DNA of 64,000 nt from an uncultured Flavobacteriales bacterium (GTDB lineage: Bacteria > Bacteroidota > Bacteroidia > Flavobacteriales_E > Vicingaceae), in contig CALCHN010000042.1 in assembly GCA_937901255.1 (NCBI GenBank), positions 1-64,000 on the forward strand, written 5' to 3'. Below the pieces are notes generated by a model. The model did not search any database. It was not told the origin of the DNA and worked only from the letters and a program-made list of their open reading frames with translations. Shown in pieces: positions 42,424-52,199 of the stretch (position 1 is its first letter; each line of letters opens with the position of its first letter). A program made the translations under genes and the position numbers.

Positions 42424-43470
42424 TTATTTATTATACACTCTTTTTAACCAATGAGGCAACACAAAAATGCCTATAAAAAGATAGGGATAGTAACTAAATA
42501 GTCTCCATAAAACTGCGAGCAAACCAGCCAATCCAATTGGAATAAAATCTTTTAAAAATCCATTAAAGGCAAATTCTGCAATACCTGCTCCACCAGGCGT
42601 AGGGCTAATCAACATAATTACCCACATTACCAATTGTCGTCCGTAAATTAATAAATGGTCATCTACAGCTACAAACGCCAAAATAAGAAAATTAACTACC
42701 CAAAACCTTGCTGTCCAACCTAAAAAAGTTGCCACAAATGCTTTAATCCAAAACCACATGGATTCTTTTTTCATTTGTTTAGAAGTTAGAATAATATCAT
42801 CTCCAACTTGTATAGCACTATACCTCCACTTTCTTAAAAATTTTAATTTAAATACATTTAAAATAATTGCTTTAAACCCTTTTGGATTCAACAAAATTCC
42901 ATAGGTAATAACGCTTAAAAGCAAAAACATAAAACCATACCCCACCCAAAACAAGCCTTCAGTAGAAAAGGTTATTCCAAAAATTTTCTTTTGCAACTCT
43001 ACAGGAAATAAATTTGAAGTACCTATAAATATAAGTACAAAAGGTACTGTTAGCACATAAAAAAGTTCATCAAAAAAAGCAGTAATCATTACAATGGCAG
43101 TACTCTTTCCGGCACTAATTCCTTCTTTATTAATAATGTATAATGCTGCTCCTGTACCACCTACTACTGATGGAGTAACTGCAGAAACAAACTCCCAAAG
43201 CATAATTACATCAAAACTATGTCGCCAACTAATTTTATTATGGGTAAGCACTCTAATTCTGTACATGTAACCAAAATCTCTGCAAGCCATCATTAAAAGA
43301 GCTACAAACATCCAAAAGAAAAATTCTAAATTCCAATTTATATTTTGAAATTGATCCCAATCGGTATTTTTCCATAACAAATAACCAGAAACCATTAGTC
43401 CAATAACTATTGGTATCGCAATTTTTTTTGCGGTAAATAATTCGGTTACTTTGCTACTATTTTCTGACAT
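42424..43470 (-). CDS. Flippase-like membrane protein (UPF0104/AglD-type)
   Basis: The 348-residue protein has about eight hydrophobic segments and belongs to the lysylphosphatidylglycerol synthase transmembrane region family. Typical stretches are MLWEFVSAVTPSVVGGTGAALYIINKEGISAGKSTAIVMITAFFDE, LISPTPGGAGIAEFAFNGFL and the final LAGLLAVLWRLFSYYPYLFIGIFVLP, shown here by short parts such as TPSVVGG and PTPGGAGIAE. There is no MprF-type catalytic domain, so it probably moves lipid-linked material across the membrane; the substrate is unknown. It diverges from the ArsC-like gene (19 bp apart). Confidence 0.87.
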   Translation of the reverse strand: MSENSSKVTELFTAKKIAIPIVIGLMVSGYLLWKNTDWDQFQNINWNLEFFFWMFVALLMMACRDFGYMYRIRVLTHNKISWRHSFDVIMLWEFVSAVTPSVVGGTGAALYIINKEGISAGKSTAIVMITAFFDELFYVLTVPFVLIFIGTSNLFPVELQKKIFGITFSTEGLFWVGYGFMFLLLSVITYGILLNPKGFKAIILNVFKLKFLRKWRYSAIQVGDDIILTSKQMKKESMWFWIKAFVATFLGWTARFWVVNFLILAFVAVDDHLLIYGRQLVMWVIMLISPTPGGAGIAEFAFNGFLKDFIPIGLAGLLAVLWRLFSYYPYLFIGIFVLPHWLKRVYNK

Positions 43471-43489
43471 TTTAAAACTGACTCAAAAA

Positions 43490-43837
43490 ATGAAAAAAAT
43501 CTACTATCTATCAACGTGTTCAACGTGTAAAAAAATTATTCAAGAGCTTAACTTGAGTAATGATTTTGAATTTCAAGATGTCAAAACTACAAAAATAACT
43601 GATGTACAACTGCAAGAAATGGCAAAATTGAGCGGTTCCTACGAAAGTTTGTTTAGTCGAAGAGCTATTAAGTACAAAACAATGGGCTTAAAAGACAAAG
43701 AATTAACAGAAAATGACATCAAAAAATTAATTTTAGAAGAATACACTTTTTTAAAACGCCCTGTTATCATTATTAATGATGCTATTTTTGTGGGTAATTC
43801 GGCAAAAACTGTTGCTGCTGCTAAACAACTTTTATGA
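43490..43837 (+). CDS. ArsC/Spx family thioredoxin-fold protein
   Basis: The frame opens at 43451, but ATG at 43490 gives the proper start MKKIYYLSTCSTCKKIIQEL. The CxxC pair is C10/C13 (CSTC). Further marks are FEFQDVKTTKITDVQLQEMAKLSG, SLFSRRAIKYKTMGL and FLKRPVIIINDAIFVG, where KRP carries the arginine of the ArsC active site. At 115 residues it is of the YffB/Spx size. It could be an arsenate reductase or a redox regulator; no ars genes are nearby. The EamA gene overlaps its end by 4 bp (ATGA). Confidence 0.88.
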   Translation: MKKIYYLSTCSTCKKIIQELNLSNDFEFQDVKTTKITDVQLQEMAKLSGSYESLFSRRAIKYKTMGLKDKELTENDIKKLILEEYTFLKRPVIIINDAIFVGNSAKTVAAAKQLL

Positions 43838-44727
43838 GTAACAACCTAAAACCTCACCTAGCTCTTTTTGGTGCTAATCTTATCTATGGAGCTAACTATT
43901 CTATAGCCAAAGATTTGATGCCCAATTTTATACAACCTTTTGGCTTGGTACTAAGTCGGGTAATAGGAGCTGTAGTGCTTTTTTGGATTATTTATGTTTT
44001 TTCGTATGAAAAAGTAGCTAAAAAAGACTTCTTGCTGTTAGGTTTATGCGGATTGTTTGGAGTTGCTATCAACCAACTAATGTTTTTATACGGATTAGAC
44101 AACACCACTCCTATAAATGCGGGAATTATTATGGTTTCTAATCCAATAATGGTGTTAATTGCTTCTGCCATTATTCTTAAAAACAGAATTACATTAACCA
44201 AAGTTTCGGGTATTACTTTAGGAATAATCGGGGCGTTGTTGCTCTTATTGTTTAAAGGAGATTTTTCATTTGGTTCGGAAAATTTAAAAGGCGATATTTT
44301 CATCTTTTTAAATGCCATGTCGTATGGAGTTTATTTAGTTATTGCTGTTCCGCTAATGCGAAAATACAAGCCAATTACTGTAATGTCGTGGGTTTTTGCT
44401 TTTGGATTAATTATGGTTTTTCCATTTGGTTTTGAAGAATTTAAGCAGGTTGAATGGTCCACTTTTACCCCAACCATTTGGTGGGAATTTTTATTTGTGG
44501 TTATTTCTACTACTTTTTTAGCCTATTTATTTAATATTTACGGACTAAAAAGACTTTCGCCCTCGGTGGTTTCTACGTATATCTATCTTCAGCCGTTATT
44601 AGCAACATTAATTGCAATTTGGGCAGGAAAAGACAGTTTGGATATGATTAAAATTAGTGCAGCTTTGTTTATTTTTACAGGCGTTTATTTGGTGAGTAAA
44701 CGCCCAAAAAAAGAGGCTAAACTATAA
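43834..44727 (+). CDS. EamA/DMT superfamily transporter
   Basis: The 297-residue protein has ten hydrophobic segments in two EamA repeats (residues ~5-140 and ~150-290). Signs are NLIYGANYSIAKDLMP, GLCGLFGVAINQLMFLYGLDNTTPINAGIIMVSNPIMVLIASAII and the second repeat LNAMSYGVYLVIAVPLM, ISTTFLAYLFNIYGLKRLSPSVVSTYIYLQPLLATLIA. The substrate is unknown; relatives export amino acids or metabolites. The start overlaps the ArsC-like gene by 4 bp (ATGA). Confidence 0.93.
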   Translation: MSNNLKPHLALFGANLIYGANYSIAKDLMPNFIQPFGLVLSRVIGAVVLFWIIYVFSYEKVAKKDFLLLGLCGLFGVAINQLMFLYGLDNTTPINAGIIMVSNPIMVLIASAIILKNRITLTKVSGITLGIIGALLLLLFKGDFSFGSENLKGDIFIFLNAMSYGVYLVIAVPLMRKYKPITVMSWVFAFGLIMVFPFGFEEFKQVEWSTFTPTIWWEFLFVVISTTFLAYLFNIYGLKRLSPSVVSTYIYLQPLLATLIAIWAGKDSLDMIKISAALFIFTGVYLVSKRPKKEAKL

Positions 44728-44752
44728 CCTTATCAACTCATAAACTAAAAGA

Positions 44753-45775
44753 ATGAATTCAATACTTATAATATATACAGGCGGAACCATAGGAATGGTT
44801 CAGGATAAAATTACAGGAGCATTGGTTTCTTTTAATTTTGATGCTTTATTGCATGAAATTCCTGAGCTAAAAAAAATTAACGCCACTATAAATACCATTT
44901 CTTTTGAACACCCAATAGATTCATCAGACATTAATCCACAACACTGGATAAAGCTATGTAAGATTATTGAAGAAAATTATAACTCTTATGATGGTTTTGT
45001 GGTGCTACATGGATCAGACACCATGGCTTATACTGCTTCTGCACTAAGTTTTATGACAGAAAATCTTACCAAACCTATTATTCTTACGGGTTCTCAATTA
45101 CCTATTGGAGCGGTAAGAACAGATGCTAAAGAAAATTTACTTTCGGCCATAGAAATTGCAGCTTCAAAATTTAACGGAAAAATGTTAGTGCCTGAAGTAG
45201 CCATTTATTTTGAATACAATTTATACCGAGGAAACCGATCTACCAAAGTAAGTGCCGAGCAATTTGAAGCTTTTCAATCGCCCAACTACCCTTTTTTAGC
45301 TGAAGCCGGAGTAAACCTAAAATTTAACTCACAATACCTTTTACAACCTGATTTTGATGCTCCTACACAGTTTCATTATGAGCTGGATACCAATATTGCT
45401 ACACTAAAAATGTTTCCTGGTATTAATCAACATATTGTAGAAGCCATTGTTTCCATCCCAAATTTAAAAGCTTTGGTTATAGAAACTTTTGGAGCAGGAA
45501 ACACTACTACTACTGATTGGTTTATTGAGTGCTTACAAAAAGCAATTGAAAAAGATGTGTTAGTAGTAAACATTTCGCAGTGCATTAGCGGAAGCGTAGA
45601 GCAAGGCAAGTACGAAACAAGCTCTGCTCTTAAAAGAATTGGCATTGTAGGCGGCAAAGACTTAACTTTTGAAGCAACAATTACCAAGTTAATGTACTTA
45701 TTAGGTAAAAACCTACCGCTTGATGAAACTAAATCATTCATGCAGCAATCACTTAGAGGAGAGTTGGTGGAGTGA
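44753..45775 (+). CDS. ansA: Type I L-asparaginase
   Basis: It hydrolyses L-asparagine to aspartate and ammonia in the cytoplasm. The first catalytic threonine is in YTGGTIGMVQD (T12). The second is in HGSDTMAYTASAL (T90, with S88/D89). A further motif is TGSQLPIGAVRTDAKENLLSAIEIA. At 340 residues with no signal peptide it fits the type I family. It lies 25 bp after the EamA gene. Confidence 0.95.
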   Translation: MNSILIIYTGGTIGMVQDKITGALVSFNFDALLHEIPELKKINATINTISFEHPIDSSDINPQHWIKLCKIIEENYNSYDGFVVLHGSDTMAYTASALSFMTENLTKPIILTGSQLPIGAVRTDAKENLLSAIEIAASKFNGKMLVPEVAIYFEYNLYRGNRSTKVSAEQFEAFQSPNYPFLAEAGVNLKFNSQYLLQPDFDAPTQFHYELDTNIATLKMFPGINQHIVEAIVSIPNLKALVIETFGAGNTTTTDWFIECLQKAIEKDVLVVNISQCISGSVEQGKYETSSALKRIGIVGGKDLTFEATITKLMYLLGKNLPLDETKSFMQQSLRGELVE

Positions 45776-45945
45776 ATAAGGTTTTATTTTCTCCTCAAAA
45801 ACATCATATTTTTACCAAAAACTTAGCTAAATATTTGCCTCTTCACTATTTTAATGTTGCCCTCATCAACTTCTATGTTAAAAAATTAAGCTATTCCATC
45901 ATTTTTCATCATCTTTGTCATCTTAAAAATTTTATCCCAAAAAAC

Positions 45946-48597
45946 ATGAACAAATTAATTTTATCGCTTTTAGCTTTACTCTTTATTCTAGGTTGTAAAA
46001 CCACTGAAACTATTACGCTTCCAGAGCAAGTAATTGAAATTGAAAACCCGTTTAAAACCGAGCGACCTGTCTATCAAGCTGCTTACACTAAAAAATTTGA
46101 TCTTATTCATACCAAATTAGCTGTAAGTTTTAACTGGGAAAAAGCTCATCTTTATGGTAAAGCCGACATCACTTTACGTCCGTATTTTTACGCTACTCAG
46201 CAATTAGAATTAAATGCAAGAGGAATGGATATTCATAAAGTAGCATTGATTGAAAATGGCAACAAAAAACCTCTGGAGTTTACTTACGACAGTTTAATCA
46301 TCAACATCGCATTAGATAAAATTTATACCCGAAACGATACCCTTACTATTTTTATAGATTACACTTCTAAACCCGAAGAATTGAAAGAAGGTGGAAGCAG
46401 TGCTATTTCTTCTGATAAAGGCTTATATTTTATTAATCCTAAAGGCGAAGAGAAAAACAAAATGCCTCAAATTTGGACACAAGGAGAAACTGAAGCTAAC
46501 TCTGCTTGGTTTCCTACTATTGATGCCCCTAATCAACGTACCACGCAAGAAATCGCTATTACTGTTGAAGAAAAATACGTGACTTTATCCAATGGGATAC
46601 TTACTCATTCTGAACTTAATAACAACGGTACACGAACAGATTTTTGGGAGATGGATATGCCTCATGCTCCCTATCTATTTATGATGGCAATTGGCGAATA
46701 TAAAATTGTAAAAGACAAATGGAGAAACATTGATGTTGACTATTATGTAGAAGAAGAATATGAGCCTTACGCTAAAGATATTTTTGGTAAAACTCCTGAA
46801 ATGCTAGAATTCTATTCTAATGTTTTAGGAGTAACTTATCCTTGGCAAAAATACCATCAGGTAGTGGTTAGAGACTATGTTTCTGGAGCTATGGAAAATA
46901 CTACAGGAGTTATTTTTGGCGATTTTACTTACCAAACTAAAAGAGAACTAATTGATGGTAGTAATGCCGAAGATGTTATTGCTCACGAACTTTTTCACCA
47001 TTGGTTTGGCGATTTAGTTACCTGCGAATCTTGGGCTAATTTACCACTAAACGAATCATTCGCTACTTATGGAGAATTTTTGTGGAATGAATACAAATAT
47101 GGAGATGATAAAGCTGCTCAAGGACTTCAAGCTGATTTAAAAAGTTACTTGCTTCAATTAGCTCAGTCTGGACCAAAAGATTTAGTTCGTTTTGATTATA
47201 ATGATAAAGAAGATATGTTTGACGGACATAGTTACCAAAAAGGAGGCAGAATTTTACACATGCTAAGAAACTACATGGGCGATGAAGCTTTCTTTACTTC
47301 TTTAAAAGTGTATTTAGAAGAAAATAAATTTACTGATGTAGAAATGCACCAATTGCGTTTGGCTTGCGAAAAAGTTACCGGAGAAGACCTAAACTGGTTT
47401 TTTAATCAGTGGTTTTTTGATAAAGGACACCCTGTGTTAGATATTAATTACGAATACAACGATTCGTTGGGAATTCAATATGTTAATATAGAGCAAAAGC
47501 AAGATTTAAAAACAGCTCCTATTTACAAATTACCTATAACCATTGATGTTTTTGCCAACGGAAAAGTTAACTCACATAAAGTAGTTATAGATAAAGTAAA
47601 TAATACGTTTGAGTTTGAAACTTCAGCCCCTGATTTTGTAAATGTAGATGCCGATAAAATGTTACTTTGCGAAAAAACAGACAATCATTCATCTACCGAA
47701 GAGTGGGCATTTTTATACCAGCCAACCGAAAATTACGGTAATGTTAAAATGAAGTATTTAGATAGGTATGAGGCTATTGCCATGCTAAAAAAATCAAAAG
47801 ACGAATTAGCTATCAAAACCATCATTAAAGCATTAGATGATGAGTATGAATATTTAAGAAGACAAGCTATTGGAGCATTAAAAAACGCTGCTAAAGCTAA
47901 ACCAGCAGTGGTAAAAGAAAAATTATTAGCAATGGCAAAAAATGATAGCGACTCTAAAGTAAGAGGAGATGCTATTGCTGCTTTAGCTCGTTATTTTGAA
48001 AACGATAAAATAGTAACCGATGTTTGTGTTAGCGGAATGGAAGAGCAATCGTATTATGTAATTGGAGAATCGTTATTAGCCCTTTCAAAAAATAACGGTT
48101 CGTTAGCAATGAAATATGCTGCTGCATTCGAAAAAGAAAAAAATAGCAACATTGTTTCAGCAATTACCGCTGTTTATGAAGAACATGGAACAGAAAAACA
48201 ATTGGATTATTTCATCACTAAAAATGAAGAAATATCTGGATTTGAAAAATACGGTTTTGCCATGTCAACCACTCGTTATTTAAAAAATCAAGACCACGAA
48301 ACTGTTAAAAAAGGAAGTGCTATTCTAAGCGAAACGGCTCTAAACGAAAAAACTTGGTGGATTAGAATGGCGGCCATAAATGGAATATCCGACTTAGAAG
48401 CAATGTATGCCAACCGAATTCATATTGCCGAACAAGAAATTAAACAAGCAGAAGTTGGTTCTGAAAACGAACAAAAATTAAGAACCAACATCGATAAAGA
48501 TAAAAATGTTCAGCAACACTTAACTGAAATATTAAATAAAATTAAAGCCAAAGAAGAAAATCCAAGATTGAGAGCAATGTTAGGATTAAAAGATTAA
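45946..48597 (+). CDS. M1 family aminopeptidase lipoprotein with HEAT repeats
   Basis: The frame runs from 45772, but that leader has no coding character. ATG at 45946 gives a lipoprotein signal (MNKLILSLLALLFILGC, Cys 17), so the product is 883 residues. The M1 marks are GAMEN (314-318) and HELFHHWFGD (zinc motif HELFH at 347-351) with NESFATYGE as the third ligand. After ~620 residues the chain carries HEAT-type repeats (YEYLRRQAIGALKNAAKAK, KVRGDAIAALARYFEN). It would trim amino acids from peptides at the cell surface or in the periplasm. It is 170 bp after ansA. Confidence 0.92.
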   Translation: MNKLILSLLALLFILGCKTTETITLPEQVIEIENPFKTERPVYQAAYTKKFDLIHTKLAVSFNWEKAHLYGKADITLRPYFYATQQLELNARGMDIHKVALIENGNKKPLEFTYDSLIINIALDKIYTRNDTLTIFIDYTSKPEELKEGGSSAISSDKGLYFINPKGEEKNKMPQIWTQGETEANSAWFPTIDAPNQRTTQEIAITVEEKYVTLSNGILTHSELNNNGTRTDFWEMDMPHAPYLFMMAIGEYKIVKDKWRNIDVDYYVEEEYEPYAKDIFGKTPEMLEFYSNVLGVTYPWQKYHQVVVRDYVSGAMENTTGVIFGDFTYQTKRELIDGSNAEDVIAHELFHHWFGDLVTCESWANLPLNESFATYGEFLWNEYKYGDDKAAQGLQADLKSYLLQLAQSGPKDLVRFDYNDKEDMFDGHSYQKGGRILHMLRNYMGDEAFFTSLKVYLEENKFTDVEMHQLRLACEKVTGEDLNWFFNQWFFDKGHPVLDINYEYNDSLGIQYVNIEQKQDLKTAPIYKLPITIDVFANGKVNSHKVVIDKVNNTFEFETSAPDFVNVDADKMLLCEKTDNHSSTEEWAFLYQPTENYGNVKMKYLDRYEAIAMLKKSKDELAIKTIIKALDDEYEYLRRQAIGALKNAAKAKPAVVKEKLLAMAKNDSDSKVRGDAIAALARYFENDKIVTDVCVSGMEEQSYYVIGESLLALSKNNGSLAMKYAAAFEKEKNSNIVSAITAVYEEHGTEKQLDYFITKNEEISGFEKYGFAMSTTRYLKNQDHETVKKGSAILSETALNEKTWWIRMAAINGISDLEAMYANRIHIAEQEIKQAEVGSENEQKLRTNIDKDKNVQQHLTEILNKIKAKEENPRLRAMLGLKD

Positions 48598-48625
48598 CTT
48601 TATACCGACTAATAAATCATCTATT

Positions 48626-49459
48626 ATGAAAAAATTAAACATTATTGCATTGACTTTATTTTTTGCCATTACCACTTCTTTAAGTGCTCAAAAAATAAAA
48701 GTAGAAAACGAATCTTTTAAATTTAACGATGGTAAAAAACATGCGTTGAAAGTGAATGTTTTTACCGATAAACACAAAGACATTATAAAAACATTTTTAG
48801 CTGAAGCAACTACCGAAGGAGGAACTGTTGAAGAAAAAAGAAAAGAAGCGGTATTAAAAAATGTACTTATAAAATCAGTTTCAGAAAATCCGCTAACAGT
48901 ATATATTGCTGTAGATAACGATAATAATGAAGAAGCCGATTTTTACGCTTCTTTTGAACAAAATGGAGAAATTTTAGTACCCAAAACTGCTGAATACGAA
49001 AAAGCAGAAGCTTTAATGATAAAAGTAGCCAAAAATGTTTCATTACCTGTAGTAACTAAAGCCTTAGATAAAGCAGAAAAAGAATTACATAAGTTAGAAG
49101 ATAAACAAAAAAAGCTAGAAGATGATAATAAAAAACTAGAACAAGACACTAGAAAGCTAGAAGGAAATATCAAAAAAAATGAGAAAGCTTTAGAGAAAAC
49201 CAACAAAGATTTAAAGAAAATTTTAACCGAAATGAACAGCGGAAAAGGTAAAATGGATAAGCTTTCTAAGAAAAAAGAAAAGCTGGACAAAGCTCATGAT
49301 AAAAATGCTGAAAAGGTTAAAAAAGATAAGAAAAGCATAGACGATAATAAAGATAAAATAAAATCTAACGACAACGATATCGATAGCTTAAAATCAGACA
49401 TTAAAAAACAAGCCGAAATAGTAGATGAGTTGAAGAAAAAATACAATGCAGTAAAATAA
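48626..49459 (+). CDS. Secreted coiled-coil protein, unknown
   Basis: The 277-residue product has a signal peptide (MKKLNIIALTLFFAITTSLSAQ). A small globular region follows (residues 23-145: IKVENESFKFNDGKKHALKVNVFTDK, KSVSENPLTVYIAVDND). From ~150 to the end it is one long Lys/Glu/Asp coiled coil (LDKAEKELHKLEDKQKKLED, KKSIDDNKDKIKSNDNDIDSLKSD). It has no T9SS tail. It may be a periplasmic structural or scaffolding protein; function unknown. It follows the M1 gene by 28 bp and may be co-transcribed. Confidence 0.75.
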   Translation: MKKLNIIALTLFFAITTSLSAQKIKVENESFKFNDGKKHALKVNVFTDKHKDIIKTFLAEATTEGGTVEEKRKEAVLKNVLIKSVSENPLTVYIAVDNDNNEEADFYASFEQNGEILVPKTAEYEKAEALMIKVAKNVSLPVVTKALDKAEKELHKLEDKQKKLEDDNKKLEQDTRKLEGNIKKNEKALEKTNKDLKKILTEMNSGKGKMDKLSKKKEKLDKAHDKNAEKVKKDKKSIDDNKDKIKSNDNDIDSLKSDIKKQAEIVDELKKKYNAVK

Positions 49460-49509
49460 ACCACTCCTATTTTATGATTTTTTATCAATTCTCTTAATTA
49501 AGAATACCT

Positions 49510-49517
49510 TATATTTG
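49510..49517 (+). promoter_or_regulatory. Candidate -7 box for DUF3098-uppP-truB
   Basis: TATATTTG fits TAnnTTTG, 23 bases before the DUF3098 start codon. Confidence 0.45.
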
Positions 49518-49540
49518 TTGCTTATATCATAAAACAAACT

Positions 49541-49780
49541 ATGGAAAACCAAAAAATAAACAACGATTTTGCCTTTAGTAAGAAAAATTACATCCTAATT
49601 ATTGCAGGAGTTTTAATAACTGTTTTAGGCTATGTGCTTATGATTGGAGGAGGTTCTGAAAATCCTAATGAATTTAGTTATGAATTATTTTCTGTTACCC
49701 GAATTTATATTGCACCTATCTTAATTTTAGCCGGATTAGGTGTTGTTGGTTGGGGAATTATGAAAAAATCAACCAACTAA
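49541..49780 (+). CDS. DUF3098 small membrane protein
   Basis: The 79-residue protein has two membrane segments (residues ~17-37 ILIIAGVLITVLGYVLMIGGG and ~52-74 YIAPILILAGLGVVGWGIM) and the family start FAFSKKNY. In Bacteroidota it commonly sits just before uppP, as here (9 bp gap), which suggests a link to the undecaprenyl phosphate cycle. Function unknown. Confidence 0.88.
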   Translation: MENQKINNDFAFSKKNYILIIAGVLITVLGYVLMIGGGSENPNEFSYELFSVTRIYIAPILILAGLGVVGWGIMKKSTN

Positions 49781-49789
49781 CTTCTTTCA

Positions 49790-50584
49790 ATGTCCATTAT
49801 TCAATCTATTATTTTAGCCATTATTGAAGGTTTAACAGAGTTTTTACCTGTTTCTTCAACTGGTCACCTCATTATTACATCATCATTAATGGGAATTGCT
49901 GATGATAGTTTTACCAAAACTTTTACCATAGCCATTCAGTTTGGAACCATCCTTTCAGTAGTGGTATTATATTGGAAAAGGTTTTTTCAAACTGTAAATT
50001 TTTATTTCAAACTATTTATAGGCTTTCTTCCGGCAGCTTTTTTTGGATTACTTTTAAATGATTTTATTGATAGTTTATTAGAAAATGTAATTGTAGTAGC
50101 CACCATGTTATTTTTAGGTGGAATCGTTTTAATTTTTGTTGACAAATGGTTTAAGAAAACAGAAGTGGAAGGCACTTCAGAAGTTACTTATCCCACCGCT
50201 TTTAAAATTGGTTTGTTTCAATGCTTGGCAATGGTGCCAGGGGTTTCTCGCTCAGCAGCCACTATTATTGGCGGATTAACACAAAAAATGAACAGACAAG
50301 CTGCTGCAGAATTTTCATTTTTCTTAGCAATTCCTACCATGTTTGCAGCAACTGGATATAAGTTGTTAAAGTTTTTTCAAGAAGGAAATGGTTTTGAAAC
50401 AGAAGAAATTCAATTATTATTAATAGGAAATGTGGTAGGTTTTATTGTTGCTATTATCGCTATTAAAGGATTTATAGCTTTTTTAACCAACCACGGATTT
50501 AAACTTTTTGGTTACTACAGAATTGTTGTTGGATTACTTATTTTAATTCTTCATTTTTCGGGAGTAGAAATTACCTTGTACTAA
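49790..50584 (+). CDS. uppP: Undecaprenyl-diphosphatase
   Basis: It removes a phosphate from undecaprenyl diphosphate, recycling the carrier for peptidoglycan and glycan synthesis at the inner membrane. Also known as BacA, it can raise bacitracin tolerance. Signatures are EGLTEFLPVSSTGHL (13-27) and PGVSRSAATIIGG (150-162). There are about eight membrane segments in 264 residues. It lies between DUF3098 and truB, with a 5-bp gap to truB. Confidence 0.97.
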   Translation: MSIIQSIILAIIEGLTEFLPVSSTGHLIITSSLMGIADDSFTKTFTIAIQFGTILSVVVLYWKRFFQTVNFYFKLFIGFLPAAFFGLLLNDFIDSLLENVIVVATMLFLGGIVLIFVDKWFKKTEVEGTSEVTYPTAFKIGLFQCLAMVPGVSRSAATIIGGLTQKMNRQAAAEFSFFLAIPTMFAATGYKLLKFFQEGNGFETEEIQLLLIGNVVGFIVAIIAIKGFIAFLTNHGFKLFGYYRIVVGLLILILHFSGVEITLY

Positions 50585-50589
50585 TTTTC

Positions 50590-51357
50590 ATGCAAACACC
50601 TCAAGAAAAATTTCTTAACGGACAGCTTTTACTTATTGATAAACCAATAGGTTGGACATCTTTTGATGTGGTTAGAAAAATCCATTATCAACTTAAAAAT
50701 CAACTACAACTTAAAAAAATAAAAGTGGGTCATGCCGGAACCTTAGATCCTTTAGCAACAGGGTTATTAATTGTTTGTACAGGAAAATTCACCAAAAAAA
50801 TTGATGAAATTCAAGCACAAAAAAAAGAATATACAGGAATAATTACCCTTGGAGCAACAACTCCATCCTTCGATTTAGAAAAAGCTTTTGATGCTTTTTT
50901 TGAAACCAATCATATTACTGATGATATGATAAAAGAAGCTGCAACAACCTTTATTGGAACACAAGAACAAACCGCTCCCCTACATTCTGCCAAAAAAATT
51001 GATGGCAAAAGAGCTTATGAATTAGCCAGAGCTGGAGAAGAGGTAGTTATTAAAAAAAATTCTGTTGTAATTGATGCGTTTGAAATTACACAAATAGAAC
51101 GTAGCAAGCTTGTTTTACCGATAGAAAAACTTATTGCTGATGATGAGCCTAAAATTAACCAAGAAAAGCCTTACGACAATGGAATTCACGTGCATTTTCG
51201 TGTTGTTTGCAGCAAAGGAACTTACATTCGTTCTATTGCTAGAGATTTAGGCTTAAAATTAAACTCAGGAGGACATTTAGCTGCATTAACTCGAACCAAA
51301 ATAGGAGCGTTTTCCATAGAAAATGCTAAAAAAATAACATCATTATCAGTTATTTAA
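50590..51357 (+). CDS. truB: tRNA pseudouridine-55 synthase
   Basis: It makes pseudouridine at position 55 in the T loop of tRNAs. The start is LLLIDKPIGWTSFDVVRK, and the catalytic motif is GHAGTLDPLATG (47-58, Asp 53). Later marks are QTAPLHSAKKIDGKRAYELARAG and VVCSKGTYIRSIARDLG. The length is 255 residues. It follows uppP by 5 bp in one operon. Confidence 0.97.
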   Translation: MQTPQEKFLNGQLLLIDKPIGWTSFDVVRKIHYQLKNQLQLKKIKVGHAGTLDPLATGLLIVCTGKFTKKIDEIQAQKKEYTGIITLGATTPSFDLEKAFDAFFETNHITDDMIKEAATTFIGTQEQTAPLHSAKKIDGKRAYELARAGEEVVIKKNSVVIDAFEITQIERSKLVLPIEKLIADDEPKINQEKPYDNGIHVHFRVVCSKGTYIRSIARDLGLKLNSGGHLAALTRTKIGAFSIENAKKITSLSVI

Positions 51358-51424
51358 CAAACAGTTTTAAAATTTGACGTAGTTGAATTTGGTAGAGGTT
51401 AGATTTTTTTTACCTTTACGAGCC

Positions 51425-51772
51425 ATGAGATTAGCTGTACTTTTCATTTTAACAACCATTATTTATAGCTGTACACCAAAGGGGCCACAAACTTTTGATA
51501 GTCCGTATGTAGGAAAAAGCCGGGAAGAGTTAATTCTTGCAAAAGGAGTTGCCAACGAAGTTAAAATTTACGACAATGACGAAGTGTTTATTTACAAAAC
51601 CAAAGAAGAGTATTACGGCAAAAAACCACCCGTTGATAAAGATGGCAACTTAAGAAAACCCAAAGAAATTGTTGTAATTGAATACATTTACTACATCAAC
51701 GAAGAGGAAAAGGTATATAAATACCAAGTGTGGAGAAAAAGATATAAAAACAATTTGTTAAAGAAAATTTAA
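51425..51772 (+). CDS. Small lipoprotein, unknown
   Basis: The frame opens at TTG 51383, but ATG 51425 gives a lipoprotein signal (MRLAVLFILTTIIYSC, Cys 16), so 115 residues are expected. The mature part contains SPYVGKSREELILAKGVANEVKIYDNDEVFIYKTKEEYYG and ends VYKYQVWRKRYKNN. The YVGKSREELILAKG segment with a following beta strand recalls the SmpA/OmlA-like fold, but I would not claim it. It lies between truB and rbfA. Confidence 0.72.
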   Translation: MRLAVLFILTTIIYSCTPKGPQTFDSPYVGKSREELILAKGVANEVKIYDNDEVFIYKTKEEYYGKKPPVDKDGNLRKPKEIVVIEYIYYINEEEKVYKYQVWRKRYKNNLLKKI

Positions 51773-51860
51773 CATTGTTAAAAAAACAATTATATTGAAA
51801 TCCTACAAGTTGATTCAAATGCAAAATATTAATAGAAAATTAATTGATACTTTTGCATCA

Positions 51861-52199
51861 ATGAGTTCAATAAGACAAAATAAAGTTGCTAGACTTTTAC
51901 AAAAAGAGTTGAGTTTAATTATTCAAGGGAAAACCAATGAGTTATTTCCGAGCACCATGGTTAGTGTAACCGTTATAAGAGTTTCTCCTGATTTAAGCTT
52001 TGCTAAAGTTTACCTAAGTATCTTCGGAAGCATAGAACCAAAAGAAGGGATTAAAATTGCTAACGAAAATGCTAGTGTTATTAGAGGCGAGCTAGGTAGA
52101 AAAGTAGGCAAACAATTACGTATTACTCCTGAAGTTGCTTTCTATTTAGATGATTCTATTGATTATATGGAAGAAATTGAAGCGAAACTGAATCAATAA
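51861..52199 (+). CDS. rbfA: Ribosome-binding factor A
   Basis: RbfA binds the 30S subunit and helps 16S rRNA 5'-end maturation, mainly in the cold. The open frame extends to TTG 51795, but ATG 51861 gives MSSIRQNKVARLLQKELSLIIQG, matching the family start; TACTTTTG, a -7-like box, lies at 51848-51855 just before it. The KH-like core is VSVTVIRVSPDLSFAKVYLSIFG and the end is LRITPEVAFYLDDSIDYMEEIEA. The length is 112 residues. Its 3' end overlaps the convergent GWxTD gene by 7 bp. Confidence 0.93.
   Translation: MSSIRQNKVARLLQKELSLIIQGKTNELFPSTMVSVTVIRVSPDLSFAKVYLSIFGSIEPKEGIKIANENASVIRGELGRKVGKQLRITPEVAFYLDDSIDYMEEIEAKLNQ

Noticed and set aside
45772..45945. N-terminal extension of the M1 aminopeptidase
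   Set aside because: The stretch is open but has no signal peptide and is rich in His/Phe/Leu without order; ATG 45946 begins a clear lipoprotein signal.
48943..49488. Reverse-strand ORFs opposite the coiled-coil gene
   Set aside because: They are Ser/Phe-rich antisense readings of a Lys/Glu-rich coiled coil and have no coding signs of their own.
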